64,000 nt of DNA, from assembly GCF_022410515.1 (NCBI RefSeq), contig NZ_JACSDI010000007.1, positions 102,773 to 166,772 of the forward strand. Direction: 5' to 3'. The position numbers and the translations under genes were made by a program. The notes beneath the pieces were generated by a model that searched no databases, was not told where the DNA came from, and saw only the letters and a program-made list of their open reading frames with translations. The stretch's first letter is position 1; each line of letters opens with the position of its first letter. Positions 7,749-16,892 of this stretch are shown here, one piece after another. Source of the DNA: Shewanella cutis. GTDB taxonomy: Bacteria > Pseudomonadota > Gammaproteobacteria > Enterobacterales > Shewanellaceae.

Positions 7749-10349
7749 CTATTGCTCGGTAAAAGGGCGGCCATAGTAGCTATCGAGTAGTAGCTGTTTT
7801 AGCTCGCTAATTAGCGGATAACGAGGGTTAGCACCAGTACATTGGTCATCGAAGGCATCCTCGGCAAGCATATCTACTTTGGCGAGGAAGTCGGCTTCGT
7901 TAACTCCCGCTTCTTGGATAGACGCAGGAATGCCCAGCGTCTTTTTGAGCTGCTCGATTTTCTCCAGCAATTTTTCAACTTTTTGCGCATCTGAGTTGCC
8001 ACCTAGGGCTAAATGATCGGCAATGGCCGCGTAGCGACACAGGGCTTTTGGCCTGTCGTATTGGCTGAATGCGGCTTGCTTAGTGGGTAAGTCCGTCGCA
8101 TTAAAGCGGATAACGTTACTGATCAGCAGCGCGTTCGCCAGCCCGTGGGCTAAGTGAAACTCGGCGCCCAGCTTGTGAGCCATAGAGTGGCAGATCCCAA
8201 GGAAGGCGTTGGCAAAGGCGATACCGGCTATGGTGGCGCCATTATGCACTTTTTCACGGGCGATAGGGGATGCAGCGCCGAGTTGATAGGCATCAGGCAA
8301 ATATTTGCAGAGCAGGTCGAGAGCTTGCAGGGCTTGACCATCGCTGTACTCGTTTGCCATCACGCTGACATAGGCTTCGAGCGCGTGGGTGATCGCATCG
8401 ATCCCGCCGAAAGCGGTTAAGGATTTCGGCATATCCATCACCAGATTTGGGTCAACAATGGCCATGTTAGGGGTGAGTTGATAGTCGGCAATGGGATATT
8501 TTTTGCCGGTTTGTTCATCGGTGACCACGGCAAAAGGTGTGACCTCAGAGCCAGTGCCTGAAGTGGTCGGGATCGCCACCATAGTGGCTTTGACGCCCAT
8601 TTTAGGGAATTTATAGATACGTTTACGGATATCCATAAAGCGCAGCGCTAAATCGGCAAAGTCGACATCGGGATGCTCGTACATCACCCAAATAATCTTG
8701 GCCGCATCCATGGGCGAGCCACCGCCTAAGGCAATAATCACATCGGGCTTAAAGCTATTGGCGACTTTGGCGCCTTGACGCACTGTGGCCAGTGTGGGAT
8801 CGGCTTCAACCTCGTAAAACACTTCGGTTTCTAAACCCTGTGCCTTAAGGATTTTTAAGGTTTCGTCGCAATAACCTTGGTTAAATAGGAATCGGTCGGT
8901 GACAACGAGGGCACGTTTTTTATCACTCAATTCTTCAAGGGCAATAGGTAAACTGCCGCGGCGGAAGTAGATAGACGAAGGAAGCTTGTGCCACAGCATG
9001 TTTTCAGCCCTCTTAGCGACGGTTTTTTTATTGATTAAATGGCTTGGGCCGACGTTTTCGGAAATCGAGTTTCCGCCCCAAGAGCCACAACCTAAGGTGA
9101 GCGAGGGGGCGAGTTTAAAGTTGTATAGATCGCCGATTCCGCCTTGCGAAGCTGGAGTGTTGATTAGAATTCGCGCGGTTTTCATTCTAAAACCAAAGGT
9201 TTTCACCCGCTCGGTTTGGGTGTCTTGGTCGGTATATAAGCCTGATGTGTGGCCAATCCCGCCTAAGGCGACCAAGGCTTCGGCTTTATCGACGGCATCA
9301 TTAAAATCGGCGGCGCGGTACATGCCGAGTAAGGGGGAGAGTTTTTCGTGGGCAAAGGCTTCTGCCTCAGTGATATCGGTGACTTCACCAATCAAAACCT
9401 TGGTCGTGTGTGGGACTTCAATTCCCGCCATTTGCGCTATGGTTGCGGCACTTTGGCCGACGATATCGGCATTTAAGCCACCATTTTTAAGGATGACTTG
9501 TTGCATCGCAGCGGTTTGCGCGGTATTTAAGAGATAACCGCCATGGGTGGCAAAGCGCTCTTTGACTTGCTCGTAGATACTATCGACCACGATCACCGCT
9601 TGCTCTGAGGCACACACCACACCGTTATCGAAGGTTTTAGACATCAGAATCGAGCTGACCGCGCGTTTTATATCGGCGGTTTCATCAATAACAATCGGCG
9701 TGTTACCTGCGCCGACACCAATGGCGGGTTTGCCTGAAGAATAGGCCGCTTTCACCATACCAGGGCCACCTGTTGCGAGGATAAGGTTCACTTTGGGGTG
9801 GGTCATTAACTGATTTGACAGCGCTACACTGGGCTCATCAATCCAACCGATAATATCCTTGGGCGCACCGGCGGCAATTGCCGCATCTAACACCAGTTTG
9901 GCCGCAGTGGTGGTCGAGACTTTTGCCCTAGGATGAGGGGAGAAAATAATCGCATTCCGGGTTTTAAGGCTGATCAACGCTTTGAAAATGGCGGTGGAGG
10001 TGGGATTGGTTGTGGGGACAATCCCACAGATAATGCCCACGGGCTCTGCGATAGTGATGGTGCCGAAAGTGGGATCTTCGGATAAAATTCCGCAGGTTTT
10101 TTCATCCTTGTACTTGTTGTAAATATACTCTGAGGCAAAGTGGTTTTTTATTACTTTATCTTCAATCACCCCCATTCGGGTTTCGGCGGCGGCCATTTTA
10201 GCAAGCGATATACGCGCATCGGCGGCGGCCAATGCGGCGGCGCGGAAAATTGCATCGACTTGAGCTTGGCTAAAACTGGCATATTCGGCTTGCGCTTTGG
10301 CTACGCGCTCGACCATGAGATCCAGTTCTTGGGCATTGGTTACTGTCAT
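7749..10349 (-). CDS. adhE: Bifunctional acetaldehyde-CoA/alcohol dehydrogenase
   Basis: An 866-residue AdhE that reduces acetyl-CoA to acetaldehyde and then ethanol using NADH, the main fermentative ethanol route. The N-terminal aldehyde dehydrogenase domain (about 1-440) has the catalytic Cys in NGVVCASEQ; the C-terminal iron-dependent alcohol dehydrogenase domain (about 455-866) has GGGSPMDAAK and the metal-binding HSMAHKLGAEFHLAHG region. Length matches the family and no break is seen. AdhE normally forms long helical filaments (spirosomes) in the cytoplasm. It is divergent from the MarC gene across a 316-bp intergenic region that should hold its regulation. Confidence 0.96.
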   Translation of the reverse strand: MTVTNAQELDLMVERVAKAQAEYASFSQAQVDAIFRAAALAAADARISLAKMAAAETRMGVIEDKVIKNHFASEYIYNKYKDEKTCGILSEDPTFGTITIAEPVGIICGIVPTTNPTSTAIFKALISLKTRNAIIFSPHPRAKVSTTTAAKLVLDAAIAAGAPKDIIGWIDEPSVALSNQLMTHPKVNLILATGGPGMVKAAYSSGKPAIGVGAGNTPIVIDETADIKRAVSSILMSKTFDNGVVCASEQAVIVVDSIYEQVKERFATHGGYLLNTAQTAAMQQVILKNGGLNADIVGQSAATIAQMAGIEVPHTTKVLIGEVTDITEAEAFAHEKLSPLLGMYRAADFNDAVDKAEALVALGGIGHTSGLYTDQDTQTERVKTFGFRMKTARILINTPASQGGIGDLYNFKLAPSLTLGCGSWGGNSISENVGPSHLINKKTVAKRAENMLWHKLPSSIYFRRGSLPIALEELSDKKRALVVTDRFLFNQGYCDETLKILKAQGLETEVFYEVEADPTLATVRQGAKVANSFKPDVIIALGGGSPMDAAKIIWVMYEHPDVDFADLALRFMDIRKRIYKFPKMGVKATMVAIPTTSGTGSEVTPFAVVTDEQTGKKYPIADYQLTPNMAIVDPNLVMDMPKSLTAFGGIDAITHALEAYVSVMANEYSDGQALQALDLLCKYLPDAYQLGAASPIAREKVHNGATIAGIAFANAFLGICHSMAHKLGAEFHLAHGLANALLISNVIRFNATDLPTKQAAFSQYDRPKALCRYAAIADHLALGGNSDAQKVEKLLEKIEQLKKTLGIPASIQEAGVNEADFLAKVDMLAEDAFDDQCTGANPRYPLISELKQLLLDSYYGRPFTEQ

Positions 10350-10665
10350 GATTAAGACTCCTAAAAAGATTTAGGGAATGCACGATTCGCTAACTCTTCT
10401 TTATGATGAAAAATTACACCTTAAGCCTAAGGTAAAGTGTGATCACTCTGTCAATTTAGTGTTTTTATGTAATAAAAATACGTTAATTTAGATCTTATCT
10501 AACCTTTTTGCGTAAAATTAGCGGAGTAACGCCAACAAATATTAGTCAAACTTGTGATTAAACCTCAAAAATCTCATTTTTCAGTCATCTGAGCTTAAGC
10601 TACTATACTTGCCCTTACGGTTAGTTTGATGAAATTGGCGTGACACGCTCAATAAGGACTGCAAC
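10350..10665. promoter_or_regulatory. Divergent adhE / MarC intergenic region
   Basis: About 316 bp of AT-rich DNA between divergent genes. It contains an inverted repeat ACCTTA-AGCC-TAAGGT at 10418-10433 and a GTGATCAC palindrome at 10439-10446, inside TGTGA-N6-TGTCA, which is only half a CRP-type site. No good FNR palindrome was recognised. Regulatory function is inferred from position. Confidence 0.4.
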
Positions 10666-11298
10666 TTGGAGTTAACACTTTACGTTAAATTTTTTCTTGG
10701 CTTAGTTGCCATTATCAACCCCATTGGTTTGCTGCCAGTGTTTGTGAGCTTAACTAGTCATCAAACTGAAGCCGAACGTAACCATACGGGGAAAGTGGCT
10801 AACTTTGCGGTGGTGGTGATCCTGCTGGTGACCATAGTCGCGGGGCAACATATTTTGAATATGTTTAGCATTTCACTTTCGGCCTTTAGGATCGCTGGCG
10901 GCACGCTGATCGCGATTATTGCGATGTCGATGTTGCAGGGGAAATTGGGCGAAGTAAAACGCAACCAAGAGGAAGATCGTGAATCTTCCGCCATGGAGTC
11001 GGTGGCCGTAGTACCGTTGGCTCTGCCATTAATGGCAGGCCCTGGGGCTATCAGTTCGGTGATCGTATTTGCTGCTGAGCATAATTCGTTATCCAATTTT
11101 ATTGGGATGTTTATTACCGTCATTATTTTTGGATTGGTGAGTTTTGCACTATTTAGAATGGCGTCAATTATTTATAAAATTTTAGGTAAAACAGGTATTA
11201 ACGTGATTACTCGTCTGATGGGACTCTTGATGCTCTCGATTGGTATCGAAGTCATTGCCGCGGGTATTAAAGGGCTATTCCCACAACTTTTTAGCTAA
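10666..11298 (+). CDS. MarC/UPF0056 family inner-membrane protein
   Basis: A 210-residue polytopic membrane protein of the MarC family, with about six hydrophobic segments and the family motif NPIGLLPVF near residue 18 and PLALPLMAGPGAIS in the middle. Function in the family is not established; the old link to multiple antibiotic resistance is not supported. It starts with TTG at 10666, with AAGGA eight bases upstream. A perfect 10-bp hairpin follows at 11307. Confidence 0.85.
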   Translation: MELTLYVKFFLGLVAIINPIGLLPVFVSLTSHQTEAERNHTGKVANFAVVVILLVTIVAGQHILNMFSISLSAFRIAGGTLIAIIAMSMLQGKLGEVKRNQEEDRESSAMESVAVVPLALPLMAGPGAISSVIVFAAEHNSLSNFIGMFITVIIFGLVSFALFRMASIIYKILGKTGINVITRLMGLLMLSIGIEVIAAGIKGLFPQLFS

Positions 11299-11306
11299 AA
11301 ATCGGA

Positions 11307-11332
11307 ATGCGGGAGGCTGTTTCCTCCCGCAT
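11307..11332 (+). terminator. Hairpin after MarC gene
   Basis: ATGCGGGAGG / CCTCCCGCAT perfect 10-bp stem with loop CTGTTT, 9 bp after the stop codon. There is no T-run, so termination is less certain than for the others; an RNA 3'-end stabilising hairpin is also possible. Confidence 0.55.
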
Positions 11333-11418
11333 GCAGCCATGTCTCAATAGCAGCTTTCTTTTTGTTTTATCAACACAAGTTTTTCTTCCTTAGCCTATTT
11401 GTAGCCTTATCTCTATTA

Positions 11419-11697
11419 GGGCGTGTTGACGTTTCAGGGGTATTTTTGCAGCAATGTGTCTGGCTTTTATGCAAGGTAAAGTCCGTGCTGCGTCGTTATT
11501 CTACATAAACGGACGATAATGCGGCAGAAAAGCCAGCCCAATGCTGCCCGAAGGGGTCGTCAGGCAAGCCCTTGCACTTACTTTCAGTCATAAGAGCCGC
11601 TCTTCATTTGAGTTGAATAACGACAGATCATTTCTCGTTTCGCGAGCACGCACTTGCCTGAACGAACAAAATCTAATCTCGAAACGTCAACACGCTC
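11419..11697. mobile_element. MITE-like element with 17-bp terminal inverted repeats
   Basis: A 279-bp non-coding element. The ends are GGGCGTGTTGACGTTTC (left) and GAAACGTCAACACGCTC (right), inverted repeats with one mismatch, and each is flanked by TA (11417-11418 and 11698-11699). A TA duplication is typical of IS630/Tc1-mariner-type elements, so this looks like a non-autonomous relative. No transposase is encoded; the short frame inside starting at 11541 has no support. It fills most of the 548-bp gap between the MarC gene and the chemotaxis receptor. Confidence 0.72.
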
Positions 11698-11846
11698 TAG
11701 CTGTTGTTGCACGATATTGTTGTAATCGTTTGTTTCCATAGCAATTAGAGTTTTCTAAAGTAGCGCTATCATGTCGTTATAATTAACATCCTGTGCTATA
11801 AATAACTGCCTAACTGTTTAACCCTAAGTCGATTAAGGATATCCCT

Positions 11847-13841
11847 ATGAAATGGCAATGGATTGGCAACCTCAGCTTAAAGCAAAAATTACTCATGGTT
11901 GTATTGCCACCCTTATTAGCGTGCTTTTTGTATGGTGCATTGTTTCTCATCGAAAAGTATGAATATCGTCAAGAGCTTAAACTAGTTGTTCGGTTGAGTG
12001 AATTGGCGGTGACTAACAGTAACTTTGTCCATGAGTTACAAAAAGAACGGGGTATGAGTGCGGGCTTTATCGGCTCATCAGGCAAAGCCTTCGCCGCAAA
12101 GATCCCTATCCAAAGACAATTAACCGATACCCAGCTTAAACTTTTCCAATCTTTTATCGAAAACCACAGCTTACCCTCAGCTTTTGCGCCTAAATTACGT
12201 GAACTGAATACCCAACTCGGTCGATTAACCTCTATTCGTTCGCAGGTTGATAGTTTATCAATCAGTGTCGCAGATGAAGTTAGCTACTATACGGAGCTAA
12301 ATAGAGAATTACTCGCAATAGTCGATGAGACCGCCAAAACTGGTGCGAATCAAGAGATTGCGATTAAAGCTGCGGCATTTAGTGCTTTTTTACAAATGAA
12401 GGAAAGAGCAGGGATAGAACGAGCAGTATTAAGTTCGACCTTTGGTCAATCAGGATTTAAACCAAAGGTTTATGCAAAGTTTATTACCCTAGTTTCTGAG
12501 CAAAATAGTTATTTAGAGCGTTTTAATGCATTAGCCTCATCTAATCTGGTTGATGCGATCAGCAGGTTACAAAACACTAATGAAGTCAAAGAGGTTGAAG
12601 CACTGAGGCAAATTGCATTTGACCAAGATAACCAAAAAATTCAGCAACAAAATCCAGAGGATTGGTTTGCAAAATCAACCGCTCGGATAGACAGTTTACG
12701 GGATTTTGAACAGCAAGTTTCAGCAGACCTTTTGAAGGTTACCCATGAACGCCTTGAATCGGCTAATCAACAAATGATTTTTGTGCTAGCCACTTTAATC
12801 TTAATTCTCATTATTGTGTTACTACTTAGCTTATCCGTGATTCGGTATCTGCACTCCAGCGTGCATCAGCTTTATTCCACCGTAACCAATGCAAGGAAAC
12901 ACTACGATCTCAGCGTTCGCTTAATTCACAGCAGCCAAGATGAGTTTGGTGAACTCGCCATCGCTTTCAATGACATGATGAATGATTTTGAAAACGTTAT
13001 ATTGCAGGTACGCGCCAGTGTCAGCAAGTTACAGCAAGCGGCTGAACAGATGGACGCTTGTACCCATGCAATGGAGCAAGATGTCATGGCTGGTCATAGT
13101 GAGGCAGAGCAGGTGGCATCCGCAATGACTGAAATGAGTGCGACAGTTGCTGAAATCGCGAGTAATGCGGTGCATGCTTCTGAAGCTTCGCATTCGGCAA
13201 ATCAAGAGGCCAAAACAGGTAATCTTGAAGTCGGCAGAACGAGCAAAGCGATTAAAGCACTTGCCGATGATATTAATGGCGCTTCACAAGCGATCAATGA
13301 ACTCGACCGCGAAATCCACGGCATCGTAGTTGTGTTAGATGTGATTAGTGGTATTGCAGAGCAAACCAATTTACTGGCACTCAACGCTGCAATTGAAGCA
13401 GCAAGAGCGGGAGAAATGGGGCGAGGCTTTGCGGTGGTTGCTGATGAAGTAAGAAGCTTGGCTCAACGTTCTCAAGCATCGACTTCTGACATTAAAAATA
13501 TGACAGATAGATTAAAATCCGCTGCGAGTATGGCAGTAAAAGCCATGGAGCGTGGGTTGTCTCAGGCAAATACTAGTGTTCAGGAAGCAGAGCAAGCAGG
13601 ACTTGAACTTAAGCGTATTGTTGAACAAGTCGATATCATCAACCGTATGAATGAACAAATTGCAACTGCGACACACGAACAAACTGCTGTGTCAGAAGAT
13701 GTGAATCGTAATGCATTGAAGATAAATGAAATTTATTTAAATACTCAACTTATCTCCGATGAGCTTAGAGGGTTAACGAAAGCATTGACCTACGATGCCG
13801 ATCTTATGTCTAAGGAAGTCCATAAATTTACTGTAAAATAG
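11847..13841 (+). CDS. Methyl-accepting chemotaxis protein with NIT sensor domain
   Basis: A 664-residue membrane receptor. Order: N-terminal transmembrane helix (about 14-32), periplasmic nitrate/nitrite-sensing (NIT) type domain marked by [16 protein letters not shown] (about 59-75), second transmembrane helix (about 310-332), HAMP domain (about 335-388), then the coiled-coil signalling domain with the conserved hairpin tip [20 protein letters not shown] (about 503-522) that contacts CheA and CheW. The sensing domain suggests response to nitrate, nitrite or a related small ligand; this is family inference. Spacing suggests a single-gene unit. Confidence 0.92.
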   Translation: MKWQWIGNLSLKQKLLMVVLPPLLACFLYGALFLIEKYEYRQELKLVVRLSELAVTNSNFVHELQKERGMSAGFIGSSGKAFAAKIPIQRQLTDTQLKLFQSFIENHSLPSAFAPKLRELNTQLGRLTSIRSQVDSLSISVADEVSYYTELNRELLAIVDETAKTGANQEIAIKAAAFSAFLQMKERAGIERAVLSSTFGQSGFKPKVYAKFITLVSEQNSYLERFNALASSNLVDAISRLQNTNEVKEVEALRQIAFDQDNQKIQQQNPEDWFAKSTARIDSLRDFEQQVSADLLKVTHERLESANQQMIFVLATLILILIIVLLLSLSVIRYLHSSVHQLYSTVTNARKHYDLSVRLIHSSQDEFGELAIAFNDMMNDFENVILQVRASVSKLQQAAEQMDACTHAMEQDVMAGHSEAEQVASAMTEMSATVAEIASNAVHASEASHSANQEAKTGNLEVGRTSKAIKALADDINGASQAINELDREIHGIVVVLDVISGIAEQTNLLALNAAIEAARAGEMGRGFAVVADEVRSLAQRSQASTSDIKNMTDRLKSAASMAVKAMERGLSQANTSVQEAEQAGLELKRIVEQVDIINRMNEQIATATHEQTAVSEDVNRNALKINEIYLNTQLISDELRGLTKALTYDADLMSKEVHKFTVK

Positions 13842-13870
13842 CCTTAGCATACATTTTCAGCTCATACATC

Positions 13871-13919
13871 AGGCGGTTTGCTTAGCAATTGTGCAACCGC
13901 CTGAAATCATCTCTTTTTT
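13871..13919 (+). terminator. Probable terminator after chemotaxis receptor
   Basis: AGGCGGTT / AACCGCCT stem (13871-13878 with 13895-13902), followed after ten bases by TTTTTT. The gap between stem and T-run makes it a weak match. Confidence 0.5.
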
Positions 13920-14043
13920 ACTTGACCGTCCTTATGCTTTTGCGTACAGTACCGCTCCGTTAACAGCGAATGCTAAATGAGTTAGTTAAGCATGTTGTTA
14001 TCAATGTGAATGATAAACACATAAAAATATATCCAAACAATCT

Positions 14044-14131
14044 GGTGAGATGTCCGAGTGGCCGAAGGAGCACGCCTGGAAAGTGTGTATACGGAAACGT
14101 ATCGAGGGTTCGACTCCCTCTCTCACCGCCA
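14044..14131 (+). tRNA. tRNA-Ser (anticodon GGA)
   Basis: An 88-nt class II tRNA with encoded CCA. The acceptor stem is GGTGAGA / TCTCACC, the anticodon loop reads CTGGAAA (anticodon GGA), there is a long variable arm TACGGAAACGTA and the T-loop is TTCGACT. It closely resembles enterobacterial tRNA-Ser(GGA) as I recall it. Its 3' end is the prophage insertion point: the integrase stop codon is 26 bp downstream. Confidence 0.97.
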
Positions 14132-14156
14132 AATAAAAACAAAGGGAATCAGTATT
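14110..14156. other. Presumed attL at tRNA-Ser 3' end
   Basis: Tyrosine integrases of temperate phages commonly recombine at tRNA 3' ends, and here the int gene lies immediately beside the tRNA with nothing between. The crossover core cannot be defined because the matching attR is outside the window. Limits given are approximate. Confidence 0.6.
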
Positions 14157-14170
14157 TTACTGATTCCCTA
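14142..14170. terminator. Terminator shared by tRNA-Ser and int
   Basis: AGGGAATCAGTA / TACTGATTCCCT, a perfect 12-bp inverted repeat with a 3-nt loop, overlapping the last codons of int. It is placed to end both the rightward tRNA transcript and the leftward phage early operon. Confidence 0.7.
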
Positions 14171-15449
14171 TGTTGCTTCTGGGCAAAATCTGGGCAAAAT
14201 CTGCGTTTTCCTGTCCGTTTATGTCCGCATTAAAGCCCATCATTTCAGATATACGGCTTGCCATTCTTTGCGAGTCTTTAGGTATCCACTTGCCATAGTG
14301 TTTCTTGATCATGGTTGTGTCACTGTGACCAAGTTGGCGCGCGACCCATTCAAGCGGTACGTAGTTTGAAAGTAACTGACTAGCAAAAGTGTGGCGGCAT
14401 TGGTTGGGTCCACGGTGTCGCAACTTAGCGCGCTTAAGTATGCTTGCAAACCAACGGCGCACAGAATTGTCATACCAAGGTTCATTACTTTTACCGTTTA
14501 AGAAAACCAAGCGGATGGCTTCTTGTCGGCTGGTGATGTTATCCCGTTGCTGCACCGTGTACTCTGCGGTTTGCTGCATGTAGGTTAACTCCATCTGTCG
14601 CTGCAGCCATACTTTAGCAGGCTCTAACAACTCAATGACTCGGATACGTCCGCGCTCTTTTGGAACTTTATACTGATTAAGTACCTTGGCGCGTTGCACT
14701 TTGATGGTCCACGTTTCGGTATCAATATCTTCCCACGCCAGCGCGATGATCTCCGACAGCGATAAACCAGCCCAACACCAAAACATGATCATGTTTATAT
14801 CGCCTTGGCGAACTGTGTTGATATTCTCAATCCGTGCGAGTTCTTCCCGAGTAAACGGGTCGGCTGTTTCCTCAAGATTATCGCGCTCGACGTTTTTAAC
14901 TCTGTCAAGCGGGTTAGCTTTGATTGCGCCTTCGTGAAACGCCTCAGACCATACGCCGCGCACAATGGTAAAAATATCATTGACGGTTTTAGGTGATAGT
15001 CCACCGCGCAACAGTTCAGCTTGGAATAGCTCAAACTCAGACTTGCTTATGTCTGCAAGCTTGCGTGATCCCCATTTATTGATCACATGCTGCGCTTTGG
15101 TTTTGTAATTTTTAAAAGTGCTTTTGGCTTTGGTTGCCTCCTGAACTGATAGCCATTGGTTTACCGCGTCAACTACGGTTAACTTGGTTTTAATCATCCC
15201 CGCTAGCGCTGCGGCTTTTGCTGAATCAGGGAAGTGCGCCAGATAATCAAAGCGGTTTTCAGCTATCTCGGTTAAGATGGCGTTGCGCTTGTTTTCGGCA
15301 TATTTGATAACTGATTTTGTGATCTTCGAGTAGCCGGTTAATGGCTCTCTACAGCGCTCGCCGTTTAGCATAAACACGATGCGAACCGTGTTGTAATTGA
15401 TTTCGACGCCAACAGGGAGTTTTTCAACTCCCTTTGGTAAAGTGCTCAT
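14157..15449 (-). CDS. int: Prophage tyrosine recombinase (integrase)
   Basis: A 430-residue tyrosine recombinase, last gene of the leftward early operon. N-terminal arm-type DNA-binding region (GVEINYNTVRIVFMLNGERC, DUF3596-like), a SAM-like core-binding domain (about 90-190) and a catalytic domain. RHTFASQLL and QLGHSDTTMIKKHYGKW provide the catalytic His/Arg and the nucleophilic Tyr. At the usual first-Arg position the sequence is WAGLSLSEIIALAW, with Ser where most integrases have Arg; I recall the same Ser in related DUF3596 integrases, so this may be normal for the subfamily. Its start overlaps the Xis-like gene by one base. Confidence 0.93.
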   Translation of the reverse strand: MSTLPKGVEKLPVGVEINYNTVRIVFMLNGERCREPLTGYSKITKSVIKYAENKRNAILTEIAENRFDYLAHFPDSAKAAALAGMIKTKLTVVDAVNQWLSVQEATKAKSTFKNYKTKAQHVINKWGSRKLADISKSEFELFQAELLRGGLSPKTVNDIFTIVRGVWSEAFHEGAIKANPLDRVKNVERDNLEETADPFTREELARIENINTVRQGDINMIMFWCWAGLSLSEIIALAWEDIDTETWTIKVQRAKVLNQYKVPKERGRIRVIELLEPAKVWLQRQMELTYMQQTAEYTVQQRDNITSRQEAIRLVFLNGKSNEPWYDNSVRRWFASILKRAKLRHRGPNQCRHTFASQLLSNYVPLEWVARQLGHSDTTMIKKHYGKWIPKDSQRMASRISEMMGFNADINGQENADFAQILPRSNIGNQ

Positions 15450-15658
15450 TATGCGACTCCTTCCATCCAGCGCTCTATCTCATTGACGTTATAGACAACG
15501 CGATTAACGGGGTCGTAACGCCATTGCCGACCTTCTAACCATACGCCACGCTCACGATATTTGCGCGCGGCCTCGGATGTTATGCCAAATACAGTTGGCA
15601 GTAAATTGCCGCGCACCCACTTAGCAGGGGTGGTTTCAACGCTTTGCTTTGCCATCAT
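15449..15658 (-). CDS. Putative excisionase
   Basis: A 69-residue small DNA-binding protein directly upstream of int. The pattern PAKWVRGNLLPTVFGIT, ARKYRERGVW, then GRQWRYDP and YNVNEIERWMEG resembles phage excisionases of the DUF1233 type, with a winged-helix fold. It would bend attachment-site DNA and bias Int towards excision. Position next to int and the translational overlap support this. It could also act as a regulator. Confidence 0.72.
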   Translation of the reverse strand: MMAKQSVETTPAKWVRGNLLPTVFGITSEAARKYRERGVWLEGRQWRYDPVNRVVYNVNEIERWMEGVA

Positions 15659-15873
15659 GCACCACCAATTACAATTAATTTATTAGGGTTGTCTGCTTTT
15701 AATCGCATCATATCTAGCCTAGCAATCACTGCTTGCTCGCGGCCTTGAACAGTTGATAGATCAAATTCAGGGCGCTGGCTGAGGATTGCCACTTGATTCT
15801 TAAGTTCTGCAACTTCGGCTTTTAGCTGCTGGTTTTCTTCGATCAGCAAATTCATGCGGTCATTTAGAGTCAT
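15655..15873 (-). CDS. Small coiled-coil prophage protein
   Basis: 72 residues, not recognised. The first half is a heptad-rich helix (LNDRMNLLIEENQQLKAEVAELKNQV) expected to form a coiled coil; the second half is basic and helical. The start overlaps the stop of the upstream gene at a GGTGCTGCATGA junction, and the stop overlaps the start of the Xis-like gene, so it is translationally coupled on both sides. Confidence 0.65.
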   Translation of the reverse strand: MTLNDRMNLLIEENQQLKAEVAELKNQVAILSQRPEFDLSTVQGREQAVIARLDMMRLKADNPNKLIVIGGA

Positions 15874-16043
15874 GCAGCACCTACCTTTTCGATTAAATGC
15901 AAATCGCTATCTAATAGCTCGCACCAAATAACACCAGTCTCTCCATCAAGCTCGAACTGATGCCAATTACCTTGTTTGCCGACGTAGATAATTTTTTCTC
16001 GCCCACCTTTGAACTGGTACATTTCACCGATAGTGAGAGCCAT
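15870..16043 (-). CDS. Small hypothetical prophage protein (57 residues)
   Basis: A short frame with sequence beginning MALTIGEMYQFKGGREKI and containing GNWHQFELDGETGVIW; it reads like a small SH3-like beta-barrel. Both ends overlap the neighbouring genes by a few bases in the TGATG / ATGA style seen all along this operon, which is the main argument that it is real. Function unknown. Confidence 0.6.
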   Translation of the reverse strand: MALTIGEMYQFKGGREKIIYVGKQGNWHQFELDGETGVIWCELLDSDLHLIEKVGAA

Positions 16044-16264
16044 CACGCACCACCTTGTTCAAAACATCTTTTGTATCGATTCCTGTACTTTTCATCTTCT
16101 AGCTTTGATAAAAATTCCGACTCAATTACTTGCCAGTCAGAGGATGAATTATAAATTGCGCCCTGCCTTTTATCGCATGCCCATCCAGTGGTGCATTCTG
16201 TTTCGCCTTCAGCCCACTCAAGGTGTTTGCATTGATGGCAAGATTTACGTGCGTTTTCCATCAT
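16043..16264 (-). CDS. Small cysteine-rich prophage protein
   Basis: 73 residues with CHQC near the N-terminus followed by two further Cys (TECTTGWAC) and one near the C-terminus (KRCFEQ), a probable zinc-binding knuckle. Not recognised beyond that. Stop and start overlap those of its neighbours. A role in early phage takeover of the host is possible but unproven. Confidence 0.6.
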   Translation of the reverse strand: MMENARKSCHQCKHLEWAEGETECTTGWACDKRQGAIYNSSSDWQVIESEFLSKLEDEKYRNRYKRCFEQGGA

Positions 16265-16509
16265 GCACCTGCCTTATTGCTGCGTTCGTCAACAACAATC
16301 ACTCTGGTTTTATCGTCTAGCACTAACACTTTGCAGACTTTGGTGATTGCGAATACCGAAAACCAAGCTGACATAAAACCTATTCCCCAAATGAAGGCGA
16401 TAATTCGCGGAGATGTGTTGACGCTAAAGCCAAACAACGCCAACACAATTAGCGTGGTTAGAAGCGATACAACTAAGCATGTAAGCACTGCGGTTAGTGT
16501 GGTTTTCAT
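16261..16509 (-). CDS. Small two-helix membrane protein
   Basis: 82 residues with two predicted transmembrane helices (about 7-28 and 33-56) and a basic C-terminal tail (VLDDKTRVIVVDERSNK). Inner-membrane location is likely. Coupled to both neighbours by overlapping stop and start codons. Function not recognised; superinfection exclusion or a lysogenic trait are possibilities only. Confidence 0.6.
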   Translation of the reverse strand: MKTTLTAVLTCLVVSLLTTLIVLALFGFSVNTSPRIIAFIWGIGFMSAWFSVFAITKVCKVLVLDDKTRVIVVDERSNKAGA

Positions 16510-16892
16510 TTGGCACCATCCTTAGCGGCTTGCATTCTTTCAGTAACAACGGCGCAAACACCCTCGATATGCGGCCTAAACATAACGCTAGTCGCAGCTA
16601 AAAGTTCATTCTTAAAATCACAGATGGCTTTGGCGCGGATATCATCAAGGCATTGCTTTGGTGATTCTGCTACAGCTTTAAGTAATGGATTAAGATCGCC
16701 ATGACTACGGTTGAAGTGATAAACGCCGTGTTTAAGAGCCTCAACCTGAGCCGCTAGCTGTTCGCGTTCTGCGGTGAGTGAATCAATTGCTTGAGCGGCT
16801 TCTGCTGCAAGATTCTTTTCACCACGACGAGATAAATCATCTTGATCTGTAGCGAATTGGTTTAATCTTTCTGACAGTGAAAGTGGTTTCAT
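16506..16892 (-). CDS. Coiled-coil early prophage protein
   Basis: 128 residues. A central helix (AAEAAQAIDSLTAEREQLAAQVEALK) predicts a coiled coil. The TAERxQLAA string recurs in the next upstream gene (ITAERDQLAAKL), a shared helix common in prophage ead/Ea-type early proteins. Begins at a GGCGGTGCAGCATGA junction. No function assigned. Confidence 0.65.
   Translation of the reverse strand: MKPLSLSERLNQFATDQDDLSRRGEKNLAAEAAQAIDSLTAEREQLAAQVEALKHGVYHFNRSHGDLNPLLKAVAESPKQCLDDIRAKAICDFKNELLAATSVMFRPHIEGVCAVVTERMQAAKDGAK

Noticed and set aside
10438..10453. CRP binding site upstream of adhE
   Set aside because: Only the left half (TGTGA) fits; the right half TGTCA is poor.
11541..11741. Short frame in the MITE-like element
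   Set aside because: Crosses the right inverted end of the element and has no protein-like features.
13970..14369. Several short frames over tRNA-Ser and the end of int
   Set aside because: They read through a tRNA and a terminator and have no coding support.
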